DNA of 64,000 nt from Limanda limanda (GCF_963576545.1 NC_083638.1:3643619-3707618), one strand, 5' to 3'. Shown: positions 31,060 to 42,337, counted from the first letter of the stretch. The notes: a model not told the origin generated them from the sequence alone. A program made the numbers and translations.

Positions 31060-33001
31060 GCATGTTAAAGCCCTCAAAAAGCCAATTAATAAAAAAAATT
31101 AATAACGAACATTTTATGTAAATTGATTGATAGTTGTGAAAGACATAAAGTTTCCTTTGATCTAGGAAGACTGAAATCAAAGGATTCATGGTCCATGGAA
31201 AATTGTGTTTTAATGGCGTGTAATCAAACTTTGACGCCACGCCACGGTCACACCGTGTGATTAAAAAAAAATCCGTCAGTCAGTTTTTATCTCCATCTTG
31301 TTGTGATGACACTCATCTCAATTTGAAGTTGATTCGATGAAAACCCTGGTACAAGTGTATCAAAGAAAAAATGTGGAATATGGCCAAAATGGCAACTAAA
31401 TACAAAATAGCAGGCTTCCTGTTTTGTTTTTCCAATTGTATCTAGAGACTTTTTTGTTTGTCTGGTCATGATACACCTGTGTATTGATTTTTGTGAAGAT
31501 CGGTCAATGGGAACACCTTCCGGGGGTCTCGGGCTGTCTCGGGGGGCACCGTTGAGCCATTTTGCGACGCCCATTGAAAATTCCTTCAGAATACGTAAAT
31601 TTTCACCACTTTCTAACTTTCTGCAAATTTTGGTAAGAAGTTGAGCATGTTAAAGCCCTCAAAAAGCCAATTAATTTGCCTGAATAATAATAATAATAAT
31701 AAGAAAGAAATTATAATCCTTACTATTTCAATAGGGTCTCATCAGACACCTTTGATGTCTGTGCTCGGGCCCTAATAATCCTTACAATAACAATAGGGAC
31801 CTCCCTGATCCTTTGATCAGTGCTCGGGCCCTAACTAGGAAGACTGAAATCAAAGGATTCATGGTCCATGTATGTCCGCGTTACAGAACATCGTGTTTTA
31901 ATGGCGTGTAATCAAACTTTGACGCCACGCCACGGTCAAACCGTGTGATTAAAAAAAAATCCGTCAGTCAGTTTTTATCTCCATCTTGTCGTGATGACAC
32001 TCATCTCAATTTGAAGTTGATCCGATGAAAACCCTGGTACAAGTGTATCAAAGAAAAAATGTGGAATATGGCCAAAATGGCCACTAAATGCAAAATAGCA
32101 GGCTTCCTGTTGTGTTTTTCCAATTGCACCAAGAGACTTTTTTGTTTGTCTGGTCATGATACACCTGTATATCGACTTTTGTGAAGATAGGTCAATGGGA
32201 ACACCTTCCAGGGGTCTTGGGCTGTCTTGGGGGGCACCGTTGAGCCAGTTTGCGACGCCCATTGAAAATTCCTTCAGAATACGTAATTTTCACCACTTTC
32301 TAACTTTCTGCAAATTTTGGTAAGAAGTTGAGCATGTTAAAGTCCTCAAAAAGCCAATTCATTTGCCTGAATAATAATAATAATAAGAAAGAAATAATAA
32401 TCCTTACAATTTCAATAGGGTCTCACCAGACACCTTTGATGTCTGTGCTCGGGCCCTAATAAGAAGTTGAGCATGTTAAAGCCCTCAAAAAGCCAAATCA
32501 TTTGCCTGAATAATAATAAGTACAAGTGTATAAAAGAAAAAATGTGGAATATGGCCAAAATGGCCACTGAATACAAAATAGCAGGCTTCCTGTTTTGTTT
32601 TTCCAATTGCATCTAGAGACGTTTTTGTTTGTCTGGTCATCATACTCCTGTGTATTGATTTTTGTGAAGATCGGTCAATGGGAACACCTTCCGGGGGTCT
32701 CAGGCTGTCTCGGGGGGCACCGTTGAGCCATTTTGCGACGCCCACTGAAAATTCCTTCAGAATACGTAAATTTTCACCACTTTCTAACTTTCTGCAAATT
32801 TTGGTAAGAAGTTGAGCATGTTAAAGCCCTCAAAAAGCCAATTCATTTGCCTGAATAATATTAATAATAATAATAATTAAAGCCCTCAAAAAGCCAATTC
32901 ATTTGCCTGAATAATAATAAGAAAGAAATAATAATAATAATAATAAATAAAAAATACCCCAAACAATTAAATAGGAAACAAACTTTAATAATACAATTTT
33001 T
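31060..33001 (+). mobile_element. Mosaic of partial Helentron-like units
   Basis: Joined pieces: about 31140-31775 (5'-truncated, with 3' module), a type II 3' module at 31777-31834 (CTGATCCTTTGATCAG stem), 31835-32459 (truncated, with 3' module), fragments at 32460-32517 and 32518-32877, and a short 3' piece at 32878-32930. GAAAGAAAT occurs repeatedly at the (TAA)n end in this subgroup. The stretch 31690-32270 recurs at about 58880-59460. Confidence 0.82.
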
Positions 33002-33766
33002 AGGGCTGCAAAGCAGCACTGTGTGGGCCCGAGCACATCCATTTTGAAGTGTTGCATGCTTTTTGTCTGAAAAAACAAAAATAACCAGTTCTGAGAGAGA
33101 GAGAGACGTAACCTTTGCAAGACATAAAGTTTCCTTTGATCTAGGAAGACTGAAATCAAAGGATTCATGGTCCATGTATGTCCGCGTTACAGAACATCGT
33201 GTTTTAATGGCGTGTAATCAAACTTTGACGCCACGCCACGGTCACACCGTGTGATTAAAAAAAAATCCGTCAGTCAGTTCTCATCTCCATCTTGTCATGA
33301 TGACACTAATCTCAATTTGAAGTTGATCCGATGAAAACCCTGGTACAAGTGTATCAAAGAAAAAATGTGGAATATGGCCAAAATGGCCACTAAATACAAA
33401 ATAGCAGGCTTCCTGTTTTGTTTTTACAATTGCACCAATAGACTTTTTTGTTTGTCTGGTCATGATACACCTGTGTATTGATTTTTGTGAAGATAGGTCA
33501 ATGGGAACACCTTCCAGGGGTCTTGGGCTGTCTCGAGGGGCACCGTTGAGCCATTTTGCGACGCCCATTGAAAATTCCTTCAGAATACGTAAATTTTCAC
33601 CACTTTCTAACTTTCTGCAAATTTTGGTAAGAAGTTGAGCATGTTAAAGCCCTCAAAAAGCCAATTCATTTGCCTGAATAATAATAATAATAAGAAAGAA
33701 ATAATAATCCTTACAATTTCAATAGGGTCTCACCAGACACCTTTGATGTCTGTGCTCGGGCCCTAA
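33002..33766 (+). mobile_element. Full-length Helentron-like unit (765 bp)
   Basis: Both ends present, with GAAAGAAATAATAAT between the (TAA)n and the 3' module. It begins the longest run of 3' modules. Confidence 0.87.
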
Positions 33767-34182
33767 TAATAATCCTTACAATTTCAATAGGGTCTCACCA
33801 GACACCTTTGATGTCTGTGCTCGGGCCCTAATAATCCTTACAATTTCAATAGGGTCTCACCAGACACCTTTGATGTCTGTGCTCGGGCCCTAATAATAAT
33901 AAGAAATAATAATCCTTACAATTTCAATAGGGTCTCACCAGACACCTTTGATGTCTGTGCTCGGGCCCTAATAATCCTTACAATTTCAATAGGGTCTCAC
34001 CAGACACCTTTGATGTCTTTGCTCGGGCCCTAATAAGAAGAAGAAGAAATAATCCTTACAATAACAATAGGGACCTCCCTGACCTTTGATCAGTGCTCGG
34101 GCCCTAATAATAATGAATAATAATCCTTACAATTTCAATAGGGTCTCACCTGACACCTTTGATGTCAGTGCTCGGGCCCTAA
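33767..34182 (+). repeat. Array of six solo Helentron 3' modules
   Basis: Modules end in CTAA at about 33831, 33893, 33971, 34033, 34107 and 34182, separated by short AAT or AAG tracts. Four are type I; the fourth of these has a broken stem (TGTCTTTG). The module ending at 34107 is type II (CTGACCTTTGATCAG). The last has a changed stem, CTGACACCTTTGATGTCAG, with both arms altered together. Confidence 0.9.
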
Positions 34183-34605
34183 TTAAACCGACAGCCCGAG
34201 GTGTGATCTGTGTAATCTGTGCCTGAGCAGAATTCAGCATCTGGATGGAAAGTTTATAATATTCATATCTCTAGAAATCTCCATCCAGTCTACATGTTGG
34301 GAAACAAAACTCAACACAATGGAAATAACTATGAGGAGAGGACTTTGATAGAAAACAGATGTTTGCTAATTGGTAAAAATGGGAAAGTGATGAAAACAGA
34401 ATGATTGTTGGCTCAGTGAGAATTTGTTTTTTTTCCTGAAAACAGAATAATTTTCAAAGATAATCATAAAAAAGAATATCACTGTTATGAAGTGTAGGTT
34501 TTATTTTGTATCCACTCTCTGCCCGTAGCTTCCTGTCACCTGACACACTGAACCTGGAGTGCACGAGAATCTGTTTCCTGTTTGACACATGACCAAGTCT
34601 CCTCG
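34183..34605. other. Non-repeat island at an orientation switch
   Basis: About 420 bp of unrecognised DNA between forward arrays on the left and reverse arrays on the right. No gene seen. Confidence 0.6.
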
Positions 34606-35301
34606 TTATTATTATTATTATTATTCAGGCAAATGAATTGGCTTTTTGAGGGCTTTAACATGCTCAACTTCTTTCCAAAATTTGCAGAAAGTTAGAAAGT
34701 GGTGAAAATGTACGTATTCTGAAGGAATTTTCAATGGGCGTCGCAAAATGGCTCAACGGTGCCCCCCGAGACAGCCCGAGACCCCCGGAAGGTGTTCCCA
34801 TTGACCGATCTTCACAAAAATCAATACACAGGTGTATCATGACCAGACAAACAAAAAAGTCTCTGGGTGCAATTGTAAAAACACAACAGGAAGCCTGCTA
34901 TATTGCATTTAGTGGCCATTTTGGCCATATTCCACATTTTTTCTTTGATACACTTGTACCAGGGTTTTCATCGGATCAACATCAAATTGAGATTAGTGTC
35001 ATCATGACAAGATGGAGATAAAAACTGACTGACGGATTTTTTTTTAATCACACAGTGTGACCGTAGCGTGGCGTCAAAGTTTGATTACACGCCATTAAAA
35101 CATGATGTTCTGTAACGCGGACATACATGGACCATGAATCCTTTGATTTCAGTCTTCCTAGATCAAAGGAAACTTTATGTCTTGCAAAGGTTACGTCTCT
35201 CTCTCTCTCAGAACTGGTTATTTTTGTTTTTTCAGACAAAAAGCATGCAACGCTTCAAAATGGATGTGCTCGGGCCCACCCAGTGCTGCTTTGCAGCCCT
35301 A
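34606..35301 (-). mobile_element. Helentron-like unit, reverse, lacks 3' module
   Basis: Reads from (ATT)n to GCAGCCCTAAAAA (the 5' end, at 35301). First of the reverse-oriented block. Confidence 0.85.
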
Positions 35302-35500
35302 AAAATGTTATATTTTCATATATTTTAGTTATTATTATATTTACTAGTATTATACTATATACTGTTGCTGCCATTATTACTATATATTATCAATATTTTT
35401 TATTTTATTCTATTGTATTTTATTGTATTCAAATATACCGGCTGCTATGACGACTTAATTTCCCTTCGGGGATGAATAAAGTAATCTATCTATCTATCTT
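35302..35500 (+). mobile_element. LINE 3' UTR/tail with (TATC)n
   Basis: AT-rich sequence ending in CCGGCTGCTATGACGACTT, then TTTCCCTTCGGGGATGAATA, AAGTA and a short ATCT repeat, the style of L2-type LINE 3' ends in fish. Its AT-rich part (35325-35390) resembles 39260-39345. Confidence 0.65.
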
Positions 35501-36891
35501 TTAAGGAAGCAGACGTTAGAAAATAATAGATCAGTTGTTGGTAATTTTGTGTCGTCTTTGTTTTCACACTTTCAAGAATGCACAACTGAGGTCAATAAAG
35601 TTGAAGCTGAGAGTAATGTTGTTTTTATCCTTTTTTTTCAATCACACTTTTGATATGAAACAGATATTTATCCTATCTGTGATGGGGGGGGTGTAATAAC
35701 AACTTGATGTCCCTCGGCTTCTCAGTATCAGTCTGGAACATGTTCAGGTCCTGTGTCCACAGCAGCTTCTCAGGTTCATCACCCAAAGCCCTACATGTTG
35801 CAGGATGTTTCAGCCCGAGACCACAACCTCCCCTGGGCCTTGTTCTTCTTCTATTATCGGTTGAACAGGAAGCAGACACATACACACACACACACACTTT
35901 AGTGCAGCTATCGTTATTAGGACTTTGCTCTGACTCCCATTCATTGTGGATCATCTAACCAAAACCTTATCTCTCACCTTAACAATGACCAGTTAATAAC
36001 TAATCCTAGATTTAACCTTAACACAGTTCACAGGACTGGGGTTTAGTCCCTGTGAGATCTACTGGTCCTTGTAAGGTCAAAGTTTCTAATGCAAAAAGAG
36101 ATTTAAAAACAGTTTGTCAGAAAAACTGAATCTGAAATATCCCAGACCATGTGACAAAGGAATGAGGAAGTGAAGAAGTGGATAAATCTTCAGATGAAAA
36201 GAAGAAGTACATGTTTTATTGTGTGTCAGGCGTGTAAATGGGAATTGCATACACATTGTTAATCATGGAATCAAACGTACAACTCTTTAATCTCAGAGGG
36301 CATAAGTGTCAACAGGTTCACAACAAGAGCTGCAACAGCTCGTCAATTAATCAATCAGTAAGTTGATTAGTAAGTTGACTATTCTAATAATATCCAATAT
36401 GATTTACTGTTTTCTGTTTTACATCTGTCTATAGAGTCTGGACTGATGATTGGTGGGTCTGATATCTTAAAGGCCTGAGGCAGAGATAGAACAAGCAGAG
36501 GTTTGTTCAAACTTCACTGCCCCCAGACTTCTGACTATCATCACATGAGAACATTTACTTCACACAGCTTCATCTGGAGACACAAAAATAATTTATACAT
36601 GTGTGTTTTAAACATGTAAATATGTTTCCCCTGTAATAAGATCAGGGATGATCAATCAGATCAGTGCATCTTTCATATTACTCCGAATAACATAAGGAAA
36701 GTTACAAAATTAAAAGGAGCAACTTGCGATCTATTGAATTGAGTTTCCTGTAGAAATGAATGAAAATCATTTACAAAATGAATTAATTAACAGACTTTAA
36801 AAGAAGCTCATCATCAAAAGAAAGCATCGAGAACGTGACCACGGGCAAAGCAAACCTCCCTCAACTAATACAGTGGAAGCCGGATATAGTG

Positions 36892-36984
<93 letters not shown>

Positions 36985-37280
36985 AGTCAGCTTGAGAGAC
37001 GAGCTGAATTAATGCGCTTGTAGCTACGAAGAAAGATTTCACTCATTTAAGAAAAGTATCAGTTATTAGTAATAATTAACAGAGAAAGACCTGGGACCAA
37101 CGTGATCACTATAAGCAGTTTCCACTGTATTACAAGTGACTGACTATTTTTAAAAAGAGCTTTTGAAAACAATAATGATTTGTTGATTCAGTTGTGCAAC
37201 GCGTGCTAGAGAAACCTCAGCACTGATGAAACTGGGTTAATGAATGTTAGAGTGGACCTGAAATCGTCTCTCTGCTCGAG
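35501..37280. other. Host DNA downstream of the nat8-like gene
   Basis: Contains an ACAC stretch (35879-35898) and a long (GT)n, with no other gene recognised. Part of it is presumably the 3' UTR or downstream region of the minus-strand acetyltransferase gene. Open frames at 35.7-35.95 kb overlap on both strands and show no motifs. Confidence 0.55.
36892..36983. repeat. (GT)n microsatellite, ~92 bp
   Basis: A perfect TG dinucleotide run. The Cys-Val frame across it is an artefact. Confidence 0.97.
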
Positions 37281-37955
37281 TCAGTCAGTTTTCCCGTCTT
37301 TCTGTAAATCCAGTCTGTACTCAAGCATATTGATGTTTAGGATTTTGGCAGGAAATTCGGGAATAGCAAACTCTCTTATCTTCTGGAAGCCCAGGTTCTC
37401 GTAGAGCTTCTGAGCGTCCGTCTGTACCACAGAGGTTCGGAGAATGACGGCTGCGTAGCCCCTCTCACGAGTGAAATCAGTAATTGTCTGACACAGAGTC
37501 TTAGCGATGCCCATCCTGCGGTGACTGCGGCACACGGACATGCGTTTCAGCTCCAGGCACCCGGGCGCCTCCGGGGCGGGGAGGCACGCCACTGTGGCGA
37601 CCACCTGGCCATCGCTCTCAGCCACCCAGAAACCAGAGTCCTTCTGGCTCAGGTAGGTCTCACTGATGCTGTTGAGGTCCTTCTTGAGGGAGGAGTCGAT
37701 GCACTGGTTGAAAATGTAGACCACAAACTGCCGCGCCCCGGCTAGGCACAGGGTGAGCGCCAGGATGGGCAGCAGGAAGGACTTGGAGCTGGTCATGAGA
37801 GCGCAGAAGACGATCATCAGCACCATCTGCATGAGCGGCTGCTTCAGGACGTGCATGAAGGACGAAGGGATGTGCTTGCTCATCCCCATGGTGAAGATCT
37901 CCTTCACTGCCTCGGAATCGTCCTCTCGGTATTTGCGGATCTGAATGTTGGCCAT
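37281..37955 (-). CDS. nat8: NAT8/camello-type N-acetyltransferase (224 aa)
   Basis: An acetyl-CoA-dependent GNAT enzyme of the NAT8 family, which sits in the ER membrane; mammalian NAT8 acetylates cysteine S-conjugates, while camello members act on proteins. The single coding exon is intact. Residues 1-38 are soluble; about 40-82 are hydrophobic (MVLMIVFCALM, then FLLPILALTLCLAG), the family's membrane segment; about 107-200 form the GNAT fold with acetyl-CoA loop RRMGIA (146-151) and the KLYENLGF motif (183-190). The start at 37955 has a good Kozak context (GAGCCATGG), and TTCAG 9 bases upstream is a likely splice acceptor, so a 5' UTR exon is expected. Length fits the family. Fish have several NAT8 paralogues, so the symbol is a family-level guess. 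It is the only apparently intact host gene in the window. Confidence 0.9.
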   Translation of the reverse strand: MANIQIRKYREDDSEAVKEIFTMGMSKHIPSSFMHVLKQPLMQMVLMIVFCALMTSSKSFLLPILALTLCLAGARQFVVYIFNQCIDSSLKKDLNSISETYLSQKDSGFWVAESDGQVVATVACLPAPEAPGCLELKRMSVCRSHRRMGIAKTLCQTITDFTRERGYAAVILRTSVVQTDAQKLYENLGFQKIREFAIPEFPAKILNINMLEYRLDLQKDGKTD

Positions 37956-38076
37956 GGCTCAACTCTGAATTTAAATTAAACAAGGAGACAAAAAGTGAGG
38001 GAGAGATTAATTTCACTTCATTTAAGAGGAAGAAAATAGAGCACATCTAATATATTAATCAAACAGCTGCAGGTTA

Positions 38077-38192
38077 TTAGGGCCCGAGCACTGATCAAAG
38101 GTCAGGTGAGGCCCTATTGAAATTGTAAGGATTATTAGGGCCCGAGCACAGCAATCAAAGGTGTCTGGTGAGACCCTATTGAAATTGTAAGG

Positions 38193-38233
<41 letters not shown>

Positions 38234-38285
38234 CCCGAGCACAGACATCAAAGGTGTCTGGTGAGACCCTATTGAAATTGTAAGG

Positions 38286-38323
<38 letters not shown>

Positions 38324-38460
38324 CCCGAGCACAGACATCAAAGGTGTCTGGTGAGACCCTATTGAAATTGTAAGGATTATTATTATTAGGGCCCGAGCAC
38401 AGACATCAAAGGTGTCTGGTGAGACCCTATTGAAATTGTAAGGATTATTATTTCTTCTTA
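38077..38460 (-). repeat. Array of five solo Helentron 3' modules, reverse
   Basis: Module ends (TTAG or TTCAG on the plus strand) lie at about 38077, 38135, 38228, 38318 and 38386, spaced by (ATT)n. The first has the type II stem but type I-like flanks (GGTGAGGCCC), a hybrid. The second has a damaged stem (AGCAATCAAAGG). Two have CAGGG in place of TAGGG at the very end. Confidence 0.88.
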
Positions 38461-38518
38461 TTAGGGCCCGAGCACAGACATCAAAGGTGTCTGGTGAGAC
38501 CCTATTGAAATTGTAAGG

Positions 38519-38576
<58 letters not shown>

Positions 38577-39247
38577 CAAATGAATTGGCTTTTTGAGGGC
38601 TTTAACATGCTCAACTTCTTACCAAAATTTGCAGAAAGTTAGAAAGTGGTGAAAATTTACATATTCTGAAGGAATTTTCAATGGGCGTCGCAAAATGGCT
38701 CAACGGTGCCCCCCGAGACAGCCCGAGACCCCCGGAAGGTGTTCCCATTGACCTATCTTCACAAAAATCGATATACGGGTGTATCATGACCAGACAAACA
38801 AAAAAGTATCTTGGTGCAATTGGAAAAACACAACAGGAAGCCTGCTATTTTGCATTTAGTGGCCATTTTGGCCATATTCCACATTTTTTCTTTGATACAC
38901 TTGTACCAGGGTTTTCATCGGATCAACTTCAAATTGAGATGAGTGTCATCACGACAAGATGGAGATAAAAACTGACTGACAGATTTTTTTTAATCACACG
39001 GTGTGACCGTGGCGTGGTGTCAAAGTTTGATTACACGCCATTAAAACACGATGTTCTGTAACGCGGACATACATGGACCATGAATCCTTTGATTTCAGTC
39101 TTCCTAGATCAAAGGAAACTTTATGTCTTGCAAAGGTTACGTCTCTCTCTCTCTCAGAACTGGTTATTTTTGTTTTTTCAAGCAAAAAGCATGCAACGCT
39201 TCAAAATGGATGTGCTATGGCCCACCCAGTGCTGCTTTGCAGCCCTA
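38461..39247 (-). mobile_element. Full-length Helentron-like unit, reverse (787 bp)
   Basis: From TTAGGGCCCGAGCAC (3' end, 38461) through a long (ATT)n to GCAGCCCTA (5' end, 39247). Confidence 0.87.
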
Positions 39248-39500
39248 AAAATTTTATTTTCATTATTATTATATTTACTATTATTATATATACTGTTGTT
39301 GCTGCCATTATTACTATATACTGCTATTATATTGGTATAATTACTATCATATATAAATATATATTATGTTATATTATATACTATATATACTGTACTATTT
39401 TTATATTTATTATTATTATTATTATTCAGGCAAATGAATTGGCTTTTTGAGGGCTTTAACATGCTCAACTTCTTATTATTATTATTATTATTAATTATTA
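39248..39500. other. AT-rich flank and short unit fragment
   Basis: ATTATTATATTTACTATTAT and CTGCCATTATTACTATATAC recur from the 35.3 kb flank. A ~55 bp 3' fragment of the unit lies at about 39420-39475. Confidence 0.7.
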
Positions 39501-39626
39501 TTAGGGCCCGAGCACAGACATCAAAGGTGTCTGGTGAGACCCTATTGAAATTGTAAGGATTATTATTATTAGGGCCCGAGCACAGACATCAAAGGTGTCT
39601 GGTGAGACCCTATTGAAATTGTAAGG

Positions 39627-39661
<35 letters not shown>
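39501..39661 (-). repeat. Two solo Helentron 3' modules, reverse
   Basis: Modules start at 39501 and 39569, separated by (ATT)n. Confidence 0.88.
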
Positions 39662-39662
<1 letters not shown>

Positions 39663-40416
39663 TAGGGCCCGAGCACAGACATCAAAGGTGTCTGGTGAGA
39701 CCCTATTGAAATTGTAAGGATTATTATTATTATTATTATTCAGGCAAATGAATTGGCTTTTTGAGGGCTTTAACATGCTCAACTTCTTACCAAAATTTGC
39801 AGAAAGTTAGAAAGTGGTGAAAATTTACGTATTCTGAAGGAATTTTCAATGGGCGTCGCAAAATGGCTCAACGGTGCCCCCCGAGACAGCCCGAGACCGC
39901 CGGAAGGTGTTCCCATTGACCTATCTTCACAAAAATCGATATACAGGTGTATCATGACCAGACAAACAAAAAAGTCTCTGGGTGCAATTGGAAAAACACA
40001 ACAGGAAGCCTGCTATATTGCATTTAGTGGCCATTTTGGCCATATTCCACATTTTTTCTTTGATACACTTGTACCAGGGTTTTCATCGGATCAACTTCAA
40101 ATTGAGATGAGTGTCATCACGACAAGATGGAGATAAAAACTGACTGACGGATTTTTTTTTAATCACACAGTGTGACCGTGGCGTGGCGTCAAAGTTTGAT
40201 TACACGCCATTAAAACATGATGTTCTGTAACGCGGACATACATGGACCATGAATCCTTTGATTTCAGTCTTCCTAGATCAAAGGAAACTTTATGTCTTGC
40301 AAAGGTTACGTCTCTCTCTCTCTCAGAACTGGTTATTTTTGTTTTTTCAGACAAAAAGCATGCAACGCTTCAAAATGGATGTGCTCGGGCCCACCCAGTG
40401 CTGCTTTGCAGCCCTA
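39662..40416 (-). mobile_element. Full-length Helentron-like unit, reverse (755 bp)
   Basis: Both ends present. Its body contains GAGACCGCCGGAAGG, and the same C-to-G change appears in the tandem copy at 40.87 kb. Confidence 0.87.
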
Positions 40417-40706
40417 AAAATGTTCTATTTTCATATATTTTAGTTCAGACTTACATTTTGTGCCACAACATTAGCAGATGCTAGTTATTATTATTATTAT
40501 TATTCAGGCAAATGAATTGGCTTTTTGAGGGCTTTAACATGCTCAACTTCTTACCAAAATTTGCAGAAAGTTAGAAAGTGGTGAAAATGTACGTATTCTG
40601 AACGAATTTTCAATGGGCGTCGCAAAATGGCTCAACGGTGCCCCCCGAGACCCCCTGAGACCCCCGGAAGGTGTTCCCATTGACCTATCTTCACAAAAAT
40701 CGATAT
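40417..40706 (-). repeat. Shared 5' flank and truncated unit
   Basis: 40417-40484 is the inverted counterpart of 19695-19757. 40485-40706 is a 3' part of a unit cut at AAATCGATAT. Confidence 0.85.
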
Positions 40707-41399
40707 TTATTATTATTATTATTCAGGCAAATGAATTGGCTTTTTGAGGGCTTTAACATGCTCAACTTCTTACCAAAATTTGCAGAAAGTTAGAAAGTGG
40801 TGAAAATTTACGTATTCTGAAGGAATTTTCAATGGGCGTCGCAAAATGGCTCAACGGTGCCCCCCGAGACAGCCCGAGACCGCCGGAAGGTGTTCCCATT
40901 GACCTATCTTCACAAAAATCGATATACAGGTGTATCATGACCAGACAAACAAAAAAGTCTCTGGGTGCAATTGGAAAAACACAACAGGAAGCCTGCTATA
41001 TTGCATTTAGTGGCCATTTTGGCCATATTCCACATTTTTTCTTTGATACACTTGTACCAGGGTTTTCATCGGATCAACTTCAAATTGAGATGAGTGTCAT
41101 CACGACAAGATGGAGATAAAAACTGACTGACGGATTTTTTTTTAATCACACAGTGTGACCGTGGCGTGGCGTCAAAGTTTGATTACACGCCATTAAAACA
41201 TGATGTTCTGTAACGCGGACATACATGGACCATGAATCCTTTGATTTCAGTCTTCCTAGATCAAAGGAAACTTTATGTCTTGCAAAGGTTACGTCTCTCT
41301 CTCTCTCAGAACTGGTTATTTTTGTTTTTTCAGACAAAAAGCATGCAACGCTTCAAAATGGATGTGCTCGGGCCCACCCAGTGCTGCTTTGCAGCCCTA
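40707..41399 (-). mobile_element. Helentron-like unit, reverse, lacks 3' module
   Basis: Second copy in the 983 bp tandem duplication. Confidence 0.87.
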
Positions 41400-42016
41400 A
41401 AAATGTTCTATTTTCATATATTTTAGTTCAGACTTACATTTTGTGCCACAACATTAGCAGATGCTAGTTATTATTATTATTATTATTCAGGCAAATGAAT
41501 TGGCTTTTTGAGGGCTTTAACATGCTCAACTTCTTACCAAAATTTGCAGAAAGTTAGAAAGTGGTGAAAATGTACGTATTCTGAACGAATTTTCAATGGG
41601 CGTCGCAAAATGGCTCAACGGTGCCCCCCGAGACCCCCTGAGACCCCCGGAAGGTGTTCCCATTGACCTATCTTCACAAAAATCGATATTTATTATTATT
41701 ATTATTCAGGCAAATCAATTGGCTTTTTGAGGGCTTTAACATGCTCAACTTCTTACCAAAATTTGCAGAGAGTTAGAAAGTGGTGAAAATATACGTATTC
41801 TGAAGGAATTTTCAATGGGCATCGCAAAATGGCTCAACGGTGCCCCCCCGAGACCCCTGGAACGTGTTCACATTGACCAGTCTTCACAAAAATCGATATA
41901 CAGGTGTATCATGACCAGACAAACAAAAAAGTCTTTAGGTGCAATTGGAAAAACATAACAGGAAGCCTGCTATCTTGCATTTAGTGGATATTTTGGCCAT
42001 ATTCCACATTTTTACT
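41400..42016 (-). mobile_element. Shared flank plus two truncated units
   Basis: Flank copy at 41400-41467, a truncated unit at 41468-41689, and a more diverged truncated unit at 41690-42016 broken at ATTCCACATTTTTACTTATT. Confidence 0.8.
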
Positions 42017-42056
42017 TATTATTATTATTTGCCATTTTGGGCTTTTTTAGGGCTTA

Positions 42057-42190
42057 GACCAGAGGTGTCCAAACTGCAGCCCGCCATCCACTTTTAATTG
42101 GCCCGCATCAAAGTCTAAAAATATAACAGTATGTCACACTGTTCAAAGGCAGCTACACTAAAGGCCGCTGCCTTTGAACAGTGTGACAAC
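42057..42190 (+). mobile_element. hAT-like end fragment with hairpin
   Basis: AGAGGTGTCCAAACTGCAGC resembles the terminus of a common hAT-type family of vertebrates. It is followed by the long inverted repeat at 42132-42188. No matching right end was identified. Confidence 0.5.
42132..42188. repeat. Perfect 22 bp inverted repeat, 13 bp loop
   Basis: The arm TGTCACACTGTTCAAAGG plus CAGC (42132-42153) is the exact reverse complement of 42167-42188; the loop is TACACTAAAGGCC. It could form a stable hairpin. Confidence 0.95.
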
Positions 42191-42337
42191 ACTGCTGAGG
42201 AGAGGTAAGACTGTTGCTCTTTTCAATAGTGTGTTAAAACGTGGGAAAAAGAGGAAGTGAAGGAGAGAGGGAGGAGCTGAGATCTGTTTCTGTTCAGAGG
42301 AAGTGAATCTGTTCTACAGTCTCTGGCAGCAGCTGAA

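Larger units (their letters stand above)
39740..41700. repeat. Tandem duplication, period 983 bp
   Basis: The block from about 39740 (unit body, 68 bp flank, 3' fragment ending AAATCGATATTTATTATT) is repeated from about 40723 with almost no differences. The offset is 983 at every landmark checked. Confidence 0.93.

Noticed and set aside
33767..34182. Regularly spaced ~60 bp repeats resembling a CRISPR array
   Set aside because: The spacers are simple AAT tracts, not unique sequence; the repeats are transposon 3' ends with CTAA; and the genome is vertebrate.
35673..35958. Overlapping 84- and 93-codon frames on opposite strands
   Set aside because: Mutual shadows across an (AC)n tract; neither has family motifs.
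36835..37023. Cys-Val and Thr-His rich frames over (GT)n/(CA)n tracts (also 607-897)
   Set aside because: Pure microsatellite translation without conserved flanks.
37521..38046. Other-frame readings overlapping the nat8-like gene
   Set aside because: Shadows of the GC-rich acetyltransferase exon; the minus-strand 224-codon frame has the GNAT motifs.
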